A DNA stretch of 64,000 nucleotides from Acidocella aquatica (GTDB lineage: Bacteria > Pseudomonadota > Alphaproteobacteria > Acetobacterales > Acetobacteraceae), in the NCBI RefSeq assembly GCF_030160635.1, contig NZ_BSOS01000067.1, positions 62,001 through 126,000 of the forward strand, in the 5' to 3' direction. Numbering within the stretch: the first letter of the stretch is position 1; each line of letters starts with the position of its first letter. This document shows, piece after piece, positions 61,518 to 64,000 of the stretch. A program made the translations under genes and the position numbers. Under the pieces are notes generated by a model, which searched no databases, was not told the DNA's origin, and saw only the letters and a list, made by a program, of their open reading frames with translations.

Positions 61518-62111
61518 ATGAGTGACGCGGCCAATCCAGCTCAACATCCCGTCATAGTCAAAAAATACGCCAACCGCCGCCTCTATAATACTGAGAGTTC
61601 GAGCTACATCACACTGGAGAACCTGGCCGAAATGGTCCGCAAGGACCGCGATTTCGTGGTCTACGACGCCAAAACCGGCGAGGACATCACCCGCAGCGTG
61701 CTCACCCAGATCATCGTGGAGGAGGAAGGCAAGGGCAACGCCCTGCTGCCTACCAACTTCCTGCGCCAGCTGATCGGCTTCTACGGCGACAATGTGCAAA
61801 GCGCCGTGCCGCGCTACCTCGAACAGGCCATGTCGAGCTTCGCCCGCCAGCAGGAAAACCTGCGCGCCACCATGCAAAAAACCCTCAGCCCCTTCCTGCC
61901 CCCCGGCATCGAGGACATGGGCCGCAAAAACATGGAAATGATGGGCCGGGCAATGACCCTCTTCACCCCCTTCCACCGCGAGGGCGAGGAAGAGTCTCCC
62001 CCCGACGCCATGAAGGAATACCAGGAGGAAATCATGAACCTGCGCGGCGAGGTCGAGCGCCTGCAACAACAGCTGGCGCAACTGCGCGCCAAGCCGAAAA
62101 AGGCGGAATAG
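61518..62111 (+). CDS. phaR: Polyhydroxyalkanoate synthesis repressor PhaR
   Basis: Senses PHA and represses phasin and pha genes. The N-terminal DNA-binding domain is KKYANRRLYNTESSSYITLE (about residues 15-34), then NLAEMVRKDRDFVVYDAKTG and RSVLTQIIVEEE. The second domain has LLPTNFLRQLIGFYGDNVQS. The C-terminus is a coiled coil (LRGEVERLQQQLAQLRAK). ATG at 61518 has GGGAG upstream. The length of 197 aa is typical. It is divergent from the pha operon, as is common. Confidence 0.95.
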   Translation: MSDAANPAQHPVIVKKYANRRLYNTESSSYITLENLAEMVRKDRDFVVYDAKTGEDITRSVLTQIIVEEEGKGNALLPTNFLRQLIGFYGDNVQSAVPRYLEQAMSSFARQQENLRATMQKTLSPFLPPGIEDMGRKNMEMMGRAMTLFTPFHREGEEESPPDAMKEYQEEIMNLRGEVERLQQQLAQLRAKPKKAE

Positions 62112-62170
62112 CGCGTTATCTTCCCCCGGGTTCTGGTGGCTCAACCACTAATACGATAGAGTTGTTCACC

Positions 62171-62785
62171 ATGAGATATATCCCCGCCTCCGCCCTAGGT
62201 CTTGCTCTGCTTCTCGCCGGTGCCCCGGCCTTCGCCCAGATGTCCATGGGCGGCGCGCCCGGCGGCGCCCCCGGCGGCGGCGGCGTACAGCCCCAGCCGC
62301 AGGTGCATGACATCGCCCCCCCCGCCTTGCCGGGCGCCGGTGCCCCAGCCCCGCTGGCAACCGCGCCGGTGGTGCAAAAACCCGCCATCGCCGACCCCAC
62401 CCAGGCCCTGTTCGCCGCCGTCAACAGCGGCGACTACAACGCCGCGCAGGACGCGCTGAGCCGCGGCGCAGACCTCACCGCCAAAAACGACCTAGGCGAA
62501 ACCCCGCTCGACCTCTCCATCGCCCTCAACCACACCAACATCACCTTCCTGCTGCTGGCCACCCGCAACGAGACCGCCGGCAGCGACGGCACAACCTCTC
62601 CCGGCCCCGCCTTCACCGCCACCGCGCCGGCCAGACCCGCACCGCGCAAATCCCACCCCGCCGCGCCCGTGCATGAAGCCGCCACGCCGCACACCACGGA
62701 GCCAGCCGTGAACATCGCCCCCGGCAACAACCCCGGCACCCCCAACCCCTCCGCCGGCTTCCTCGGCTTTGGCACCAAAAACTAA
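62171..62785 (+). CDS. Secreted ankyrin-repeat protein
   Basis: A 204-aa protein. MRYIPASALGLALLLAGAPA with FA-Q is a signal peptide. After a Gly/Pro-rich stretch, about residues 75-135 hold a short ankyrin module: PTQALFAAVNSGDYNAAQDA, LSRGADLTAKNDLGETPLDL and IALNHTNITFLLLATRN. The C-terminus is Pro/Ala-rich and probably disordered. Ankyrin repeats mediate protein contacts; the partner is unknown. The upstream TTG at 62162 is less likely. Confidence 0.75.
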   Translation: MRYIPASALGLALLLAGAPAFAQMSMGGAPGGAPGGGGVQPQPQVHDIAPPALPGAGAPAPLATAPVVQKPAIADPTQALFAAVNSGDYNAAQDALSRGADLTAKNDLGETPLDLSIALNHTNITFLLLATRNETAGSDGTTSPGPAFTATAPARPAPRKSHPAAPVHEAATPHTTEPAVNIAPGNNPGTPNPSAGFLGFGTKN

Positions 62786-62812
62786 CCCCAGGACGCGCTC
62801 CAGGACGCGGCC

Positions 62813-64000
62813 TTAAAAATCCGCGTCCTCAAATTCCATCATCACCGCCGCCCCGGCCTCGATCACCGCCAGCAGCGCCCCCGTCTGCGGCAGCAGCCGC
62901 TGCATATAAAACCGCGCCGTCCCCAGCTTGGCGCGATAAAACGGCGTCCCGGCCTTCGGCAACGCAATCTTTGCCATCCGCGCCCACATGAACCCAAGCG
63001 CCACCAGCCCGAACAACCGTAAATACTCCACCGAGGCCGCGCCGATCTCATCATAATTGCTCATCGCCGCCTCCATCACATGGCCGGTGGCCATCTGCAG
63101 ATGCTCCACCGCCGCCTGCAACGGCGCCACGAAGGGCTGCATCTCCTCAGCCCCATTCGCCTCGATAAATTCCAGCACCGGGTCCAGAAACCGCGTCATC
63201 AGCCGCCCGCCATCCTGCGGCAGCTTGCGCCCCACCAGATCCAGCGCCTGTATCCCGTTGGTCCCCTCATACAACATCGAAATCCGGGCATCGCGCACAT
63301 ACTGCTCCATGCCATGGTCGCGGATATACCCATGCCCGCCATAACATTGCATCGCCAGGCTGGCGGCCTCAAACCCCAAATCCGTGAACAGCGCCTTCAC
63401 CACCGGGGTCAGCAGCGCCGTGAAATCATCCGCCTCCGCCCGTGTTTCCTCATCCTCCACCCGCTGCAACACATCCACCTGGCGCGCCACCCAACCCGAG
63501 AGCGCCCGGCACCCCTCGATATACGCCCGCATGGTCAACAACATCCGCCGCACATCCGGATGCACCAATATCGGGTCCGCCTGCTTATCCGGCGCTTTTA
63601 CTCCGGTCAGCGACCTCCCCTGAATCCGCTCGCGCGCATAGGCAACCGCGTTCTGGTAAGCCACCTCCGCGACCCCCAGCCCCTGAATCCCAACGGACAG
63701 GCGCTCCGTGTTCATCATGGTGAACATCGCCCGCAGCCCCTTATGCGGCTCGCCGACAATCCACCCCTGCGCCCCCTCGAACGCCATCGCGCAGGTCGCC
63801 GAAGCCTTGATCCCCATCTTGTGCTCAATGGCCGTGCACATCACCCCATTGCGCGCCCCCACACCGCCATCGGCATCGGGCAAAAACTTCGGCACCACGA
63901 ACAGCGAAATCCCCTTCACCCCCGCCGGCGCATCCGGCAACCGCGCCAGCACCAGATGAATGATATTCTCCGTCAGATCATGCTCCCCGGCGGAGATAAA
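62813..64000 (-). CDS. Acyl-CoA dehydrogenase (5' end beyond window)
   Basis: The gene runs off the right edge; 395 codons are present in frame. The first residues in the window read FISAGEHDLTENIIHLVLAR, typical of a long-chain-type acyl-CoA dehydrogenase. MCTAIEHKMGIKASATCAMA and MNTERLSVGIQGLGVAEVAY are conserved. The catalytic Glu is likely in ISMLYEGTNGIQALDLVGRK. The C-terminal ~130 residues form the extra domain of this subfamily. It would act in fatty-acid beta-oxidation, feeding the neighbouring thiolase and PHA genes, though it is not in their operon. Confidence 0.9.
   Translation of the reverse strand, partial: FISAGEHDLTENIIHLVLARLPDAPAGVKGISLFVVPKFLPDADGGVGARNGVMCTAIEHKMGIKASATCAMAFEGAQGWIVGEPHKGLRAMFTMMNTERLSVGIQGLGVAEVAYQNAVAYARERIQGRSLTGVKAPDKQADPILVHPDVRRMLLTMRAYIEGCRALSGWVARQVDVLQRVEDEETRAEADDFTALLTPVVKALFTDLGFEAASLAMQCYGGHGYIRDHGMEQYVRDARISMLYEGTNGIQALDLVGRKLPQDGGRLMTRFLDPVLEFIEANGAEEMQPFVAPLQAAVEHLQMATGHVMEAAMSNYDEIGAASVEYLRLFGLVALGFMWARMAKIALPKAGTPFYRAKLGTARFYMQRLLPQTGALLAVIEAGAAVMMEFEDADF

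Overview
The window looks like a GC-rich alphaproteobacterial chromosome, most likely from the Acetobacteraceae. This is inferred from gene content and gene order: TimA-MltA, DUF1285-NUDIX-CCA, an alphaproteobacterial PhaR, and a DUF6362-carrying phage element. No rRNA or tRNA gene was found to confirm it. Most genes sit in tightly packed operons with ATGA or TGATG overlaps.

Region 1 (1-12.1 kb, + strand) is a flagellar operon in almost enteric order. It holds the end of a probable flgC, then flgD-E-F-G-H-I-J-K, then fliL-O-P-Q-R and flhB. Together these encode the rod, hook, P- and L-rings, hook-filament junction and most of the export gate.

Region 2 (12.1-16.6 kb) holds a SOUL heme-binding protein, a ferredoxin-reductase-like flavoprotein, an EcsC-family protein, ribosomal proteins L20 and L35, and recX. 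A ~107-bp intergenic repeat with a strong terminator hairpin lies at 14.1 kb. A second copy, inverted, lies at 51.5 kb. Both copies sit between convergent genes.

Region 3 (16.6-42.7 kb, almost all - strand) is a contractile-tailed phage element. A small DNA-binding protein and a DUF6362 protein are followed by terminase, portal, scaffold, capsid, connectors, sheath, tube, a frameshifted tail chaperone, a short protein in the tape-measure position, a Mu-like baseplate, an elaborate fibre/spike locus (pectate-lyase fold, collagen-like and Ig-like repeats, SGNH esterase), holin and endolysin. A divergent XRE repressor faces the late operon across a palindromic operator. No integrase, transposase, replication gene or attachment site was found, so the element is either a remnant or a domesticated particle. 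The tail-chaperone pair carries a textbook -1 frameshift signal: slippery GGGAAAC, then a stop, then a stem-loop 6 nt away.

Region 4 (42.7-57.3 kb) is ordinary chromosome. It holds a two-domain glycosyltransferase with an N-formylglutamate amidohydrolase and a histidine phosphatase, TimA-MltA, a LutA-like protein, the potassium transporter Kup, CCA-transferase/NUDIX/DUF1285, an AmpG-like permease, a DUF3617 protein and a second glycosyltransferase.

Region 5 (57.3-62.1 kb) is a ketone-body and polyhydroxyalkanoate locus: CoA-transferase subunits, thiolase, a short PHA synthase with a small overlapping partner, and divergent phaR. The window ends with an ankyrin-repeat secreted protein and a truncated acyl-CoA dehydrogenase.
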